From Solibacillus sp. R5-41 (GTDB taxonomy: Bacteria > Bacillota > Bacilli > Bacillales_A > Planococcaceae), in the NCBI RefSeq assembly GCF_002736105.1, contig NZ_CP024123.1, positions 2,410,001-2,474,000 on the forward strand: 64,000 bases of DNA, read 5' to 3'. Positions 23,800 through 32,200 of the stretch are shown here, piece after piece. The stretch's first letter is position 1. Each line of letters begins with the position of its first letter. A model generated the notes under the pieces. That model was not told the DNA's origin and ran no database searches. It saw only the letters and a list, made by a program, of their open reading frames with translations. The position numbers and the translations under genes are program-made.

Positions 23800-24687
23800 T
23801 CATTCGCGACCCGCCTCGTATAACTTCTGTGCCACCATAGCCGGTCTTGTAAGCGTATCTGTAAAGTGGTCACCGTCCCCTACAATCAATCGGAATTGCC
23901 CAAGCCGGCTAGACATATTCGGATGCCAACCGTAACCCTCTCCTTGTGGCAATGCGTTGTCTTGATAGAAATAGACATAACTTTTTGGCGTAGATAACGA
24001 GTAGAACCTTTTAAGGTCCAATTTCTCGAAAAGCGGCTTAGCCGGTTCCGGAGTGACTCCATTATACATCCGTTGAGCTTCCTCCAAAGTGGCCGTATTG
24101 ACGAATGAATCCCGAAACAGAGGAAACGGAAGCATAATCGTATCATCCTGTGAGTTAGCTCTAAGGTGCTCGAAACCATACCTCATTTGGGCAGGAAACG
24201 CATCGGCAACTGATTCGCCGTCTCTCAGTACGAACGCGTCCCAGAAGACAAGGCGTTTTATGCGCTCCGGTACCTGTTCTGCAACCTTTTGGATGACTGT
24301 TCCGCCGAAGCTGTGCCCAACGAGAATAAAGTTACGTAGGTTCCATTTCGTTATAAAATCAACAACGGAATTCGTAATCATCGCATGTGTTACATTTTTG
24401 TTCGGATCATTGCCGTGACCTGCATATTCAGGTGTATAGACGACATGCCCTTGACTGCGAAGTTCTGCCGCTACTCCATCCCAAAAGTGAGCATCTGCCC
24501 AAGAACCATGGACAAGCACAAAGGTAAGTTGTTGTTGTGAGGGTAAAAGGTATTTCTCGTCAAATTCAAGGGCACCATTAGTCTGAAGCGACGATACATC
24601 AGAATAAGGAGAGTAATAAAAACAGCTGGGCATAAACCTATAATTGATATAGGGAAATTGATGAATTTTTTGGTGATAAGGAAACAT
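23800..24687 (-). CDS. Alpha/beta hydrolase
   Basis: Residues about 55-293 form an alpha/beta-hydrolase fold. The oxyanion-hole segment is FVLVHGSWADAHFW, the nucleophile elbow GHSFGG, and a histidine near the C-terminus lies in GDGDHFTDTL. The sequence resembles esterases of the EstA/methylesterase-like group (VYTPEYAGHGND). The 50-residue N-terminal extension is rich in Tyr, Phe and Pro (FPYHQKIHQFPYINYRF) and unlike usual family members, so the real start may be internal. The substrate is unknown. Confidence 0.85.
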   Translation of the reverse strand: MFPYHQKIHQFPYINYRFMPSCFYYSPYSDVSSLQTNGALEFDEKYLLPSQQQLTFVLVHGSWADAHFWDGVAAELRSQGHVVYTPEYAGHGNDPNKNVTHAMITNSVVDFITKWNLRNFILVGHSFGGTVIQKVAEQVPERIKRLVFWDAFVLRDGESVADAFPAQMRYGFEHLRANSQDDTIMLPFPLFRDSFVNTATLEEAQRMYNGVTPEPAKPLFEKLDLKRFYSLSTPKSYVYFYQDNALPQGEGYGWHPNMSSRLGQFRLIVGDGDHFTDTLTRPAMVAQKLYEAGRE

Positions 24688-24734
24688 CTATAAAACACCC
24701 TTTCAAATTGACAAATATTATAAGCTTATGCCCA

Positions 24735-25115
24735 CTACGTTTGAGAGGTTCCCATACTTGAATCGCTAAAAAAAACAGAAGTGAGCATATTTTCTACTTC
24801 GCGTTTTAATTGGACGTTATTGTACATTAATGACCCTTCAATTCCGTTTAGCATGAAATGATAATTGGTATGCGTATCATTTGCACGTTTCCATTTGCCA
24901 ACATGAATTTTATTTAATGTTAAAAGCCGTTTATGGTTATGATAGTCCTGATGAAGTTCATCGAGCAATTTATTAATTAAGTTTAATTGCAATTTAGCGG
25001 TTTTAAAGTTGTCTGCATATTTCTCGATATACTCTTTGTCAACTTTTACAGACCTTTGCGCCATATCGATTAGAATAAACTGGTGTACTAGCTGCCTTAG
25101 TTCTTCTGTAATCAT
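24735..25115 (-). CDS. Partner protein of a small SOS-type cassette, copy 1
   Basis: The 126-residue helical protein shares layout and motifs with the product of 39890-40240: RQLVHQFILIDMA near the N-terminus, DYHNHKRLL in the middle, and a beta-rich segment before VENMLTS. I recall similar proteins beside YolD/UvrX genes in Bacillus, but the function is unknown. Its start overlaps the stop of the upstream 73-residue gene (ATGA), so the two are coupled. The paired LexA-like boxes upstream suggest DNA-damage induction. Confidence 0.6.
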   Translation of the reverse strand: MITEELRQLVHQFILIDMAQRSVKVDKEYIEKYADNFKTAKLQLNLINKLLDELHQDYHNHKRLLTLNKIHVGKWKRANDTHTNYHFMLNGIEGSLMYNNVQLKREVENMLTSVFFSDSSMGTSQT

Positions 25116-25333
25116 ACGATACCACGCTCTTTATATACGACAGGAAAAACAGCTAAGACATTATTGATAATAAAAGAACGCTTGGCTTGCCTATTAAAAC
25201 AAAATGCTTGAAACGAGTCACCAGTTATCTTAAGAATTTTTATGCGACGTTTACTAATGACGCCATCCTTTGCTATATACATCAAATAAATTAATTGATT
25301 TCGCTGCATCGCTTTTATTAATTGTTCCTTCAT
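25112..25333 (-). CDS. Small WYL-like regulator, cassette copy 1
   Basis: The 73-residue protein (MKEQLIKAMQRNQLIYLMYI...SKRRIKILKITGDSFQAFCF) is close to the product of 40240-40461. It resembles a stand-alone WYL-type beta barrel, as in the small proteins that accompany UvrX/YolD in Bacillus. It could bind nucleic acid or a nucleotide ligand; this is inference. The ATG has GGAAGGGG upstream and the promoter region carries two GAAC-n4-GT boxes. Confidence 0.65.
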   Translation of the reverse strand: MKEQLIKAMQRNQLIYLMYIAKDGVISKRRIKILKITGDSFQAFCFNRQAKRSFIINNVLAVFPVVYKERGIV

Positions 25334-25349
25334 TGTTATCCCCTTCCAA

Positions 25350-25396
25350 GTAAAAACAGAACGTTTGTTTGTTTCATTATACGCACATGCGTTCTA
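25350..25396 (-). promoter_or_regulatory. Two LexA-like boxes upstream of cassette copy 1
   Basis: gaacgtttgttt and, on the other strand, GAACGCATGTGC both approximate the Firmicutes LexA (DinR) site CGAAC-n4-GTTCG with one or two mismatches. They lie 20-60 bases before the start codon, and the same double arrangement is found before cassette copy 2. Confidence 0.55.
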
Positions 25397-25584
25397 TTTT
25401 AAAAGCGGTAATAAAAAGAAATTTTAAAATAAACGGGAAGGATTCAACTTTTTAAAAATTTACTCTAATAACTCATCATTTTGGTTCGAACAACAACCTT
25501 AAACCAAAGAATAAATATTTTTCCTTTGTACAAAATAGATTGAATGCTTTTTTAACATAACAACACAAAAAACGGGGTGCGTAT

Positions 25585-26427
25585 TTGAAAAAGGGAATAA
25601 TTATTTTAGTTATTACTTACTTTGTATTGTTCTCGAATTTCTCCCCCACAAAAGGATACAATGACGAGAAAATTCCTGTACTTATGTATCACCATCTAGA
25701 AGAAAAACTGGATAACAATTTGGTTATTTCTCGGGAAAATTTCGATAATCAAATGAAATCACTTAAAGAAGAAGGATACAATACCATAACAGCCCAGCAA
25801 TTATACAATTACTTAATTGGTGGCATGCAGTTACCGCAAAAGCCAGTGTTGATCACCTTTGATGATGGGTATTTAAGCAACTATGAAATAGCTTATCCAA
25901 TTTTGAAAAAATACAAAATGCATGCGGAAATCTTTGTTATCACTAGTCGTATTTTAGAAAACACTGTTGATAAGCCAAACTCCAAAGAGATTCCCAAAAT
26001 GAATTGGAATCAATTAAGAGAGATGAAAGATTATATTACTATCCAAAGCCATACTTGGGACTCGCATTATAAATTTAAATCAAGCAATGGAAGTACAAAT
26101 ACCGCTTTATATGGTCCTGGTTACATTAATAATAAGTTGGAAAATCAAACAGAATATATAGAAAGAGTAACAAATGATTTTATTCAGTCCAGAAAAATTA
26201 TTAAAGAGAAGTTAGGTTATGAACCAATTGCTATTACCTATCCCTATGGTGTTATTTCCAATGAAGCAATAAACTCGGTCAAAGCAGCTGGGTTTAAATT
26301 GGGGTTTGTAATTAATAATAAAAGTGTTATTAAGGGCGACAATCGGTTTGTATTAAGTAGAATAACGGTAAATGGAAATGATTCCGGGGTAGAATTAATA
26401 AATAAAATAAAAAATAGTAATCTTTAA
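25585..26427 (+). CDS. Secreted polysaccharide deacetylase
   Basis: The 280-residue protein starts at TTG with a GGGGTG site and a signal peptide (KKGIIILVITYFVLFSNFSP). The NodB domain follows: VLMYHHLEE, LITFDDGYLSNYEIAYPILKKY with the metal-binding aspartates, and SHTWDSHY with the zinc histidines. A later YPYG segment and a C-terminal GFVINNKSVIKGDNRFVLSRITV complete it. It should remove acetyl groups from cell-wall or biofilm glycans (PgaB/IcaB or PdaB-like). It is monocistronic and followed by a hairpin. Confidence 0.9.
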   Translation: MKKGIIILVITYFVLFSNFSPTKGYNDEKIPVLMYHHLEEKLDNNLVISRENFDNQMKSLKEEGYNTITAQQLYNYLIGGMQLPQKPVLITFDDGYLSNYEIAYPILKKYKMHAEIFVITSRILENTVDKPNSKEIPKMNWNQLREMKDYITIQSHTWDSHYKFKSSNGSTNTALYGPGYINNKLENQTEYIERVTNDFIQSRKIIKEKLGYEPIAITYPYGVISNEAINSVKAAGFKLGFVINNKSVIKGDNRFVLSRITVNGNDSGVELINKIKNSNL

Positions 26428-26432
26428 CTTGT

Positions 26433-26487
26433 AAAAGTGATTCCGAGCCCACTACCATTGAAAGGTAACGGGCTTGGAATCACTTCT
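26433..26487. terminator. Long inverted repeat after the deacetylase gene
   Basis: aagtgattccgagccc and gggcttggaatcactt form a 16-bp arm pair with one mismatch and an 18-base loop, followed by tcttattatt. It probably terminates both the deacetylase transcript and the remnant on the other strand. Confidence 0.7.
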
Positions 26488-26645
26488 TATTATTACAAAG
26501 CATCGTAATAACTTCCTCGTAAGTAGTTGGACGTTTTATAAATGTGCCATCCGATACATCGTTTCTCTCGCTTTTCATTTGTTGTATCGCCCTAATACCC
26601 CAAGCCGAACTGAAACTATTGTATCTGATAATGTACCATCAAAAT
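26479..26645 (-). pseudogene. Remnant of a phage endolysin C-terminal domain
   Basis: On the minus strand the frame SSAWGIRAIQQMKSE...DVSDGTFIKRPTTYEEVITML matches the C-terminal tail of the prophage endolysin at 41319-41966 (ATWAKDAVEWTKENG, VSDGTFLKRPATREEVIVML). No catalytic domain remains. It is a scar of an earlier prophage or of recombination with one. Confidence 0.6.
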
Positions 26646-26845
26646 ATTTTTGGGGTAGCGTTATAAAGCCCCTCATATCCGCTTAAGGGACTTTAAATTC
26701 GTCTATTTAGTTATTGTGGTAATTGGAGTTATTGAGTCATAGGAGAGCTACACCACGTATTATTACAAACGAAATATATAAGTATATGGTCGGAAAATAA
26801 AATTCCTTAAATGGTGACATCCAAGCATAAGAGATTCTTATGTAT

Positions 26846-26880
26846 CGCCGCAGCGCTTGTACTCGCTGCGGCTTTTTTAG
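26846..26880 (+). terminator. Strong intrinsic terminator without an obvious gene
   Basis: GCCGCAGCG-cttgtact-CGCTGCGGC followed by TTTTTT. No plus-strand gene is visible in the 170 bases upstream (26680-26846), so it may end an unannotated small RNA or a lost gene. Confidence 0.7.
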
Positions 26881-26899
26881 TAAAAATACTGGGGGTTAT

Positions 26900-27064
26900 T
26901 TACTTATTATTTTGAGTATTGTCAGATTGTTTTACTTGATTTGAATTCTTATACTGTTCTTCTGTTAGATCGTTTTCTTCACGTATATCTAAATCGTCTG
27001 GACTTAAATCTGTACCAAATTCTTCTTTTTTTACTTCTTTTTTATTGCCCTTCTTTTTCTGCAT
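26900..27064 (-). CDS. Small charged protein, 54 residues
   Basis: A perfect GGAGGTG site precedes ATG 27064. The product begins with a lysine-rich block (MQKKKGNKKEVKKEEFG) and continues acidic and polar (LSPDDLDIREENDLTEEQYKNS). It is probably disordered and soluble. I do not recognise a family. The strong ribosome site and clear codon bias support it as real. Confidence 0.6.
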   Translation of the reverse strand: MQKKKGNKKEVKKEEFGTDLSPDDLDIREENDLTEEQYKNSNQVKQSDNTQNNK

Positions 27065-27143
27065 ATTTAACACCTCCAATAAATAAATTAACCATTTGGG
27101 AATAATCTATTCTTGCAAGGGTTAAATCTAATTGACCTATTGT

Positions 27144-27377
27144 TCAGTAATTGTTTTTTATATCTTCTGTAAGGCTTGCAACAATGTAAGAAACATCGGA
27201 TAAAATCGCACCTGGACTTTTTGGTTCAACACCATATATTTCAAATAGTTCATTCTCTATTTTCATAAGATCGTGTCTCACGTCATTTAATTTTTCAATA
27301 ATCTTCTCTTTCTCCATTTCAAACTCCCTTTCGTACTGCACATCGGTGTATAAAACTCTTATTAACTGTTTTATCAT
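27144..27377 (-). CDS. Small hypothetical protein, 77 residues
   Basis: The product is helical and charged (EREFEMEKEKIIEKLNDVRHDLMKIENELFEIYGVEPKSPG) with a hydrophobic C-terminal third. The start is set at ATG 27377, 5 bases after GAGGGG; the in-frame GTG at 27383 overlaps that site. No family is recognised. It lies in the same direction as the 54-residue gene 80 bases downstream. Confidence 0.55.
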   Translation of the reverse strand: MIKQLIRVLYTDVQYEREFEMEKEKIIEKLNDVRHDLMKIENELFEIYGVEPKSPGAILSDVSYIVASLTEDIKNNY

Positions 27378-27737
27378 TCTCACCCCTCAGTAAAATGATT
27401 CTTGCAATTGACAAAATGTTTAGCAAATTAATTCTAGTTGTCTTGGTTTACATTCGCCCTTTGAGTAATCACTACTTTATAAAGTATTTTCCTTCTCACT
27501 TTCTATTTAGGGGGTTTTTACACCTAATAAAAAATCAAAGAAAATAATTGCTGAATTGAAATAAAAAGAGAAAAGCTATAAATAACTATGCATTAGATAA
27601 AGGGTTGGAAGTGATAAGTAATAGATTTAGTTTACGATTTAGAAGAACTAAAAAAATATAAGAAGTAAATACAAAATGAGTCCACAAGAAAATATGGAGC
27701 AAGAACGCGAAGAAAGGCAATATTCCTTTTGTGAATA
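27378..27737. other. AT-rich stretch without recognised gene
   Basis: About 360 bases. A few short plus-strand frames exist (for instance one beginning MSPQENMEQEREERQYSF at 27676), but it runs through the terminator at 27738-27766 and is not convincing. Confidence 0.4.
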
Positions 27738-27766
27738 TAAAAAGAGCACCCACAACTGTGAGTGCC
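27738..27766 (-). terminator. Intrinsic terminator
   Basis: GGCACTCAC-agtt-GTGGGTGC followed on the minus strand by TCTTTTTAT, downstream of the small peptide frame at 27848-27928. Confidence 0.7.
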
Positions 27767-27847
27767 TTATTTTGAAAATATTAAAATAGCTTTCGATACT
27801 AAATTAAGCAGAAAATGCCTAAAATCTCATTGAATTGATTATCCCTG

Positions 27848-27928
27848 TTAAGTCGGAAGACAAGGGTTTGGTAAGTTAACGCAGGACGGTGGTTTACCTC
27901 CTCCACCTCCTTCAACAGGTACGTTCAT
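27848..27928 (-). CDS. Possible 26-residue glycine/proline/cysteine peptide
   Basis: A GGAG site lies 8 bases before ATG 27928. The product contains MNVPVEGGGGGKPP and ends SCVNLPNPCLPT. Upstream in the same frame TVTGASA looks like the end of a signal peptide, but stop codons interrupt it, so this may be the mature part of a decayed secreted peptide gene rather than a complete one. A terminator follows at 27738-27766. Confidence 0.35.
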   Translation of the reverse strand: MNVPVEGGGGGKPPSCVNLPNPCLPT

Positions 27929-28188
27929 AGCACTTGCTCCTGTAACTGTTTATAAAGTAACTCATGATAAAGCTTTACGACATTAATTAGTGAACTTCGC
28001 TAGTGTTAGGTAGTTCAACTTTGTATTACATAATAAATCACATAGAGCCATCCAAATATTCCGTGGAGGATTGCCCACAGTATTGACTTGTTGACACTCA
28101 AGGAGATGAATATTGCAAATACAACTCCAAATCCAATAACACTAAATATAACTTTTCTTACTTTCTTTACTTTTATTGATTTTAACAT

Positions 28189-28490
28189 TTACACCCAACC
28201 AATCCTTTCTGTCGTCTTATCAATCAAAATATTCCGTTTACGTAATACCTTATGCCGTAACATATACAACTTATCCGCAATATCTCCCCATACATAAAAG
28301 CCGACCTTGTCCCAGTAACGCATATCTACAATGGTCTATTGGTCGTTGTCTAACTCGCTGTACAATTTTTCAATTACATTTACGATGTTCTGCAAATGCG
28401 GATAATTTTTTTCCTCTGCTAATAAGATTGCACGATTACCTGTTGTTTCAGAAATCTTAATTCTACTACCAACCTGTTCATGTTTCTGGT
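28189..28490 (-). pseudogene. Remnant of a phage late-gene regulator (ArpU/sigma-like), with internal stop
   Basis: On the minus strand one frame reads SRIKISETTGNRAILLAEEK, LQNIVNVIEKLYSELDNDQ, an in-frame TAG, then TIVDMRYWDKVGFYVWGDIADKL and KVLRKRNILIDKTTERIGWV before a TAA. This is the layout of ArpU-type phage regulators (VDLRYW...WDEIADEL...R). The internal amber codon and lack of a clear start make it a pseudogene. Confidence 0.6.
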
Positions 28491-28726
28491 GAAAATTCAA
28501 TTATTCCCATTCGCGAAATATTGTTTGCGGTAATCATAGGTGTTCAAGGCATAATAAAAAGCCGTACCATAATTAATTAGCACGACTTTGATGTAAAATT
28601 CGGTAATATTAATTTACATGGTTTTTTTTAGTAATTCGCTATATGTCACAATTACGCATTTTACTAAATGTTGAATGAAAAATCATGGTATTATTTTCAA
28701 TATAAATTGTATTGGAGGTAATCAAT

Positions 28727-29056
28727 ATGTTTTTTGAAAATACACCCACTCCCCCATATTATGCTGTTATTTTTACTTCCCAAAGGAATATGAACAATCA
28801 TGACGGCTACCATACTATGGCTGATTTAATGGTAGAACTTGCTTCAAAGCAACCAGGATTTTTAGGAGTTGAAAGTGCTAGAGAAGCTAACGGATTAGGC
28901 ATTACAGTCTCTTATTGGGATTCATTAGAGTCTATCCAACAATGGAAAGAACATCATTCCCATATGAGAGCACAAGAAAAAGGAAAGACAGATTGGTATT
29001 CTTCATACACAACTCGAATTTGCAAAGTTGAAAGAGATTATACAAATAGAATCTAA
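28727..29056 (+). CDS. Antibiotic biosynthesis monooxygenase (ABM) domain protein
   Basis: The 109-residue single-domain protein has the dimeric alpha/beta ABM fold: YYAVIFTSQR, MADLMVELASKQPGFLGVESAREANGLGITVSYWDSLESIQQWKEHHSHMRAQEKG. Members act as small monooxygenases or stress proteins; the specific role here is unknown. The start is ATG 28727 with GGAGGT 8 bases upstream, rather than the in-frame TTG at 28712. Confidence 0.85.
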   Translation: MFFENTPTPPYYAVIFTSQRNMNNHDGYHTMADLMVELASKQPGFLGVESAREANGLGITVSYWDSLESIQQWKEHHSHMRAQEKGKTDWYSSYTTRICKVERDYTNRI

Positions 29057-29217
29057 TTTACTGAGCTTCCTAAATTTTGTGAAGGTCTTCCTCAATAATT
29101 TTGTTCAATTAAGTCACAATATTTTCTATAAGATTAGTAAAATTCATAATTTGTTGATGATATATATGTAATCAAATTCTAGTTTTTAAGAATGTTATTA
29201 TAAAAGGAGTCTGTTAA

Positions 29218-29577
29218 ATGGAAAAAAATAAACTTCAATCTTTTTGCCTCACCCTACCCGGAACGACACATGATTACCAGGTAGACTGGCAAGCGGATCG
29301 TTATCATGTTGGCGGTAAGATGTTTGCAATGATGGGAGGAGACGCTGAAAGAAAGCCTATCATCACTTTGAAATGTGACCCTGCTCGTGCTGAAGAATTA
29401 CGAGAAACCATTCAAGGCATTATACCAGGTTATTATATGAATAAGACACACTGGAACTCAATTTATTTAGATTCAGATTTATCCAATGATTTGATAGAAA
29501 ATCTAATTCTGCATTCCTACCAGCTAGTATTTGAGAAACTAACAAAGAAAGTTCAAAACCAAATTAATCCTAAATAG
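29218..29577 (+). CDS. MmcQ/YjbR family protein
   Basis: The 119-residue product shows the family layout: LQSFCLTLPGTTHDYQVDWQADRYHVGGKMFAMMGG, then ITLKCDPARAEELRE and GYYMNKTHWNSIYLDSDL. YjbR has a double-wing fold of the CyaY type and is often called DNA-binding, with little direct proof. AAAGGAG precedes the ATG. It stands alone with a terminator-like hairpin at about 29637-29667. Confidence 0.88.
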   Translation: MEKNKLQSFCLTLPGTTHDYQVDWQADRYHVGGKMFAMMGGDAERKPIITLKCDPARAEELRETIQGIIPGYYMNKTHWNSIYLDSDLSNDLIENLILHSYQLVFEKLTKKVQNQINPK

Positions 29578-29636
29578 TTTTCATCAACATCTTAAGTGCA
29601 CAATTATTTAGAACCATACAAACATACGCGCTTTGC

Positions 29637-29667
29637 TGATCTGGGTTGGAACTCAGGTCTTTTTTTA
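29637..29667 (+). terminator. Intrinsic terminator
   Basis: GATCTG-ggttggaact-CAGGTC followed by seven T, about 60 bases after the YjbR-like gene. Confidence 0.65.
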
Positions 29668-29813
29668 TGCTCAAATTGCTCATTGTTATTGACATATTGT
29701 TTAGTAAGTTTCTTTGTTTTTATTACCCGCTCTAAAGAAAAAACCATAATAAGTTAACTAAAAACTGAGTTTGTGTTAACATATTATTAATACCATTATT
29801 TGGAGGTGTTTTT

Positions 29814-30002
29814 TTGACTGTCAAGAATAGAACATTACTTAGCTCAGTTAGTGGTTTGGCATTATTTTCATTAGGCGCATATAGAATCTTTTCAAACAAC
29901 ATAGAAGCTATGTCAATTGTAGTAGCATATATTTTCTTGATTAGCGGATTGATAGGCTTTGTTTTTAGTGTTGTAAAGTTATTTAAGATTGAACGAACTT
30001 AG
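29814..30002 (+). CDS. Small two-helix membrane protein, 62 residues
   Basis: The TTG start has a GGAGGTG site. The product has two hydrophobic helices (LLSSVSGLALFSLGAYRIF and SIVVAYIFLISGLIGFVFSVVKLF) separated by a short polar loop. No family is recognised. A weak hairpin AGCGTTGC...GGCAGCGCT overlaps its stop region. Confidence 0.55.
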   Translation: MTVKNRTLLSSVSGLALFSLGAYRIFSNNIEAMSIVVAYIFLISGLIGFVFSVVKLFKIERT

Positions 30003-30057
30003 CGTTGCTTTATGGCAGCGCTATTCTTATTGCTATTGAACAATATGCTACGAATGC

Positions 30058-30086
30058 ACAAAAAAAGCCAACAAATTGTTGACTTA
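30058..30086 (-). terminator. Intrinsic terminator
   Basis: GTCAACAA-TTTGTTGGC followed on the minus strand by TTTTTTT, 30 bases after the stop of the 30113-30715 gene. Confidence 0.75.
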
Positions 30087-30112
30087 ACTTGTTAGATTAG
30101 CGTCCCCGTCCG

Positions 30113-30715
30113 TTACTTTAAGTGAAATGTTTCACAAATTCCATTTTTCCCGCGTTCCATTGATTTAGAGTAACCAAAACAATCTCTAAATAACTTCCTG
30201 CCAATATATTTATGAAAATTATTGTATCTATCTTGGTAATACTCGTTCCAATAACTAATCATTCTATTATAGCTTTTGCAAAACGGCACAATATTTTCAA
30301 GACAAAATCTCTTAATCCGTTCTGTTTCCTGCTCTTTTAAAATATCATAAGTCATTTCTAATATTTCTACGACATATTCATCACATATTTTTACGATATA
30401 AGGAATAGCCCAGTCCTCATAATCCATCTGGAGCAACGAATAAATATGCTTTTGGCGAACAAACCCGTTACAACTTCTTGAATAAATACAGTGCAAAATC
30501 ATTTTTTGTCGTAGACTTAAATCGTCTATAACTTCATCTGAACTATCAATGTAATAAATACGATACGGAAATCTAATCACGGCTTTATCTTGAAAATATT
30601 GAATAGTATCCTCGGACACACCAATAGCGACATTATTATAAATTTTATGTGGAATATTTCCAACCACTGTAGTTACATCATCTCTCAAATAATTTGGAAA
30701 TCCATCATGAAACAT
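30113..30715 (-). CDS. Hypothetical protein, 200 residues
   Basis: The product is soluble and rich in Tyr, Phe and Cys (SLRQKMILHCIYSRSCNGFVRQKHIYSLL, IPYIVKICDEYVVEILEMTYDIL). There are no transmembrane helices and no known catalytic motif. The middle part resembles a helical repeat domain. AAGGATGTGATTG precedes the ATG. It is complete, with its own terminator. I cannot assign a family. Confidence 0.6.
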   Translation of the reverse strand: MFHDGFPNYLRDDVTTVVGNIPHKIYNNVAIGVSEDTIQYFQDKAVIRFPYRIYYIDSSDEVIDDLSLRQKMILHCIYSRSCNGFVRQKHIYSLLQMDYEDWAIPYIVKICDEYVVEILEMTYDILKEQETERIKRFCLENIVPFCKSYNRMISYWNEYYQDRYNNFHKYIGRKLFRDCFGYSKSMERGKNGICETFHLK

Positions 30716-30748
30716 TCAATCACATCCTTGCTTCGAATAATGCTACAA

Positions 30749-31457
30749 TCAAGCATTTAAGTCTGTTATTGCAGGGATATTAATTTCCTTAACACATGAA
30801 ACTGGTGATAAATTAATTACACATTGAACAATAGATACAATATCTTGTACAGGGATTCTTGTACCTTCATATAAATCAATTGCCTTTTTGGCACCTTCTT
30901 CATAAGGTACTTCTGCTGCCAGTTCTCCAGGATTAATACAAGTGACTGAGATTTTATCTTTTCTCAAATGTTCACGTAGAGCATTTGTAATGCCTCGCAA
31001 GCCGAATTTAGATGTAACAAATGAAACTTGTGCACTGTTTGTGTGATCTAAGCCTGCCGTTGAACCAATTAAAATGACTTTTCCATTTTTCGCTTGTCTT
31101 AAGTTTGGTATAAGCGCCTGAATATATGTAATAGTAGAAGTTAGATTTATATTGATCAAGTTGAAAACATCTTCAATTTCATCCTTATCAAATGTATAGT
31201 CATCCTCGAAACCACGCTTTTCCCATACACCAACATTAGAAAGGAATGTCTTTTAACATTTCTTTTAAAGTTGGAATTTGTTGTTGACTAGACAAATCAA
31301 TTGGTAGCCATTGGCGATTTACACCATCATTTATGTCTAAACTTTTAGGTCGGGTACGTGACACCATCCATACAGTATCCCCCTTTACGGGTAAACCTTT
31401 TACAAACGCATCACCTAGTCCTTGGCTTGCTCCAAAGATAATGAAATTCTTGCTCAT
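30749..31457 (-). pseudogene. Short-chain dehydrogenase/reductase, frameshifted
   Basis: The N-terminal part (from 31457) has the NAD-binding motif IIFGASQGLGDAFVKGL. It stops after LKEMLKDIPF at about 31237, where the frame changes by one base. The other frame continues LSNVGVWEKRGFEDDYTFDKD...LININLTSTI, then VILIGSTAGLDH and SFVTSKFGLRGITNALREHL with the catalytic Ser/Tyr-Lys region (here F-x3-K, tyrosine replaced) and CINPGELAAE. Both the frameshift and the altered catalytic residue argue that it is inactive. Confidence 0.75.
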
Positions 31458-31608
31458 TCTATCACCCTCTCAAAATAACTATCATTTATTAATTATAATA
31501 ATCAAAAAGATATGTAGCAATGAAATTCCTTGAATCACTAGTTTGTATAAACGACGTTACTGTACATTTAGCGTCAATTATTTCATTCCCTTTCAACTTA
31601 AAAAGATT

Positions 31609-31953
31609 TTATTCTACATCTATTTTGACGAATGGTATAGGTAAATTATTTAGTTGGTACTGGTTGTTTAGAATAGAGTCGAGATTTCTGATGTCTATGC
31701 ACTCTAGTACTACGAATGAACCAGAGATAGTATAATCTACGCCATCTCTTATTACTTCAACAAAGTTTGAATCAGAACAGATATAGATGTTACAAGTGTT
31801 TGAGATGTAGACGTAGTTCATTTGTGGTGTGAAGTGGATTAGCACATCGACGTTATAATCTTCCTCGGTGTCTATATTCTTTCTAGAGTAATCTTGCTCG
31901 TTATTGCTATAAGGATTTAGTTGTTCGGATTGCTTTTTACGGTTAAAGAACAT
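31609..31953 (-). CDS. Hypothetical protein, about 114 residues
   Basis: Starting at ATG 31953 (AGAGGT site) the product begins MFFNRKKQSEQLNPYSNNEQD and continues with a beta-rich domain (VDVLIHFTPQMNYVYISNTCNIYICSDSNFVEVIRDGVDYTISGSFVVLE). There is no signal peptide and no family that I recognise. The longer open frame to 32010 has no ribosome site. Confidence 0.55.
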   Translation of the reverse strand: MFFNRKKQSEQLNPYSNNEQDYSRKNIDTEEDYNVDVLIHFTPQMNYVYISNTCNIYICSDSNFVEVIRDGVDYTISGSFVVLECIDIRNLDSILNNQYQLNNLPIPFVKIDVE

Positions 31954-32070
31954 GTGTATACCTCTTTCTTGGCAATAAAAAAGTTTAAGAAAATTATTTA
32001 ATTCATTCATTAAATTCCCTACTTTAGCCTATTTACGTTCGTTAAGTAAAAAAGTTTCATAAATTCCTTC

Positions 32071-32200
32071 ACAGTATTAGTTGGAGATACAATAGAAGCA
32101 ACTTATAAAACATATGCCCATTCTTTTAAGAAGGATGAAATCGAAATAGAGTGAATTTTGGGTACATGGTTTATAGCATGAAAATTTCACTCTATTTGCA
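32071..32200 (+). pseudogene. Probable tyrosine-recombinase C-terminal remnant, copy 1 of a direct repeat
   Basis: The plus-strand frame TVLVGDTIEATYKTYAHSF followed by KKDEIEIE and stop at 32154 resembles the last segment of phage integrases (LGH-x-TIETTL-x-TYAH). After the stop the sequence gggtacat-tttat-gcatgaaaat continues the similarity with 33570-33660. There is no upstream catalytic part. Confidence 0.4.

Noticed and set aside
27676-27790. Plus-strand frame beginning MSPQENMEQEREERQ
   Set aside because: It runs through a minus-strand terminator hairpin, has no ribosome site and ends soon after.
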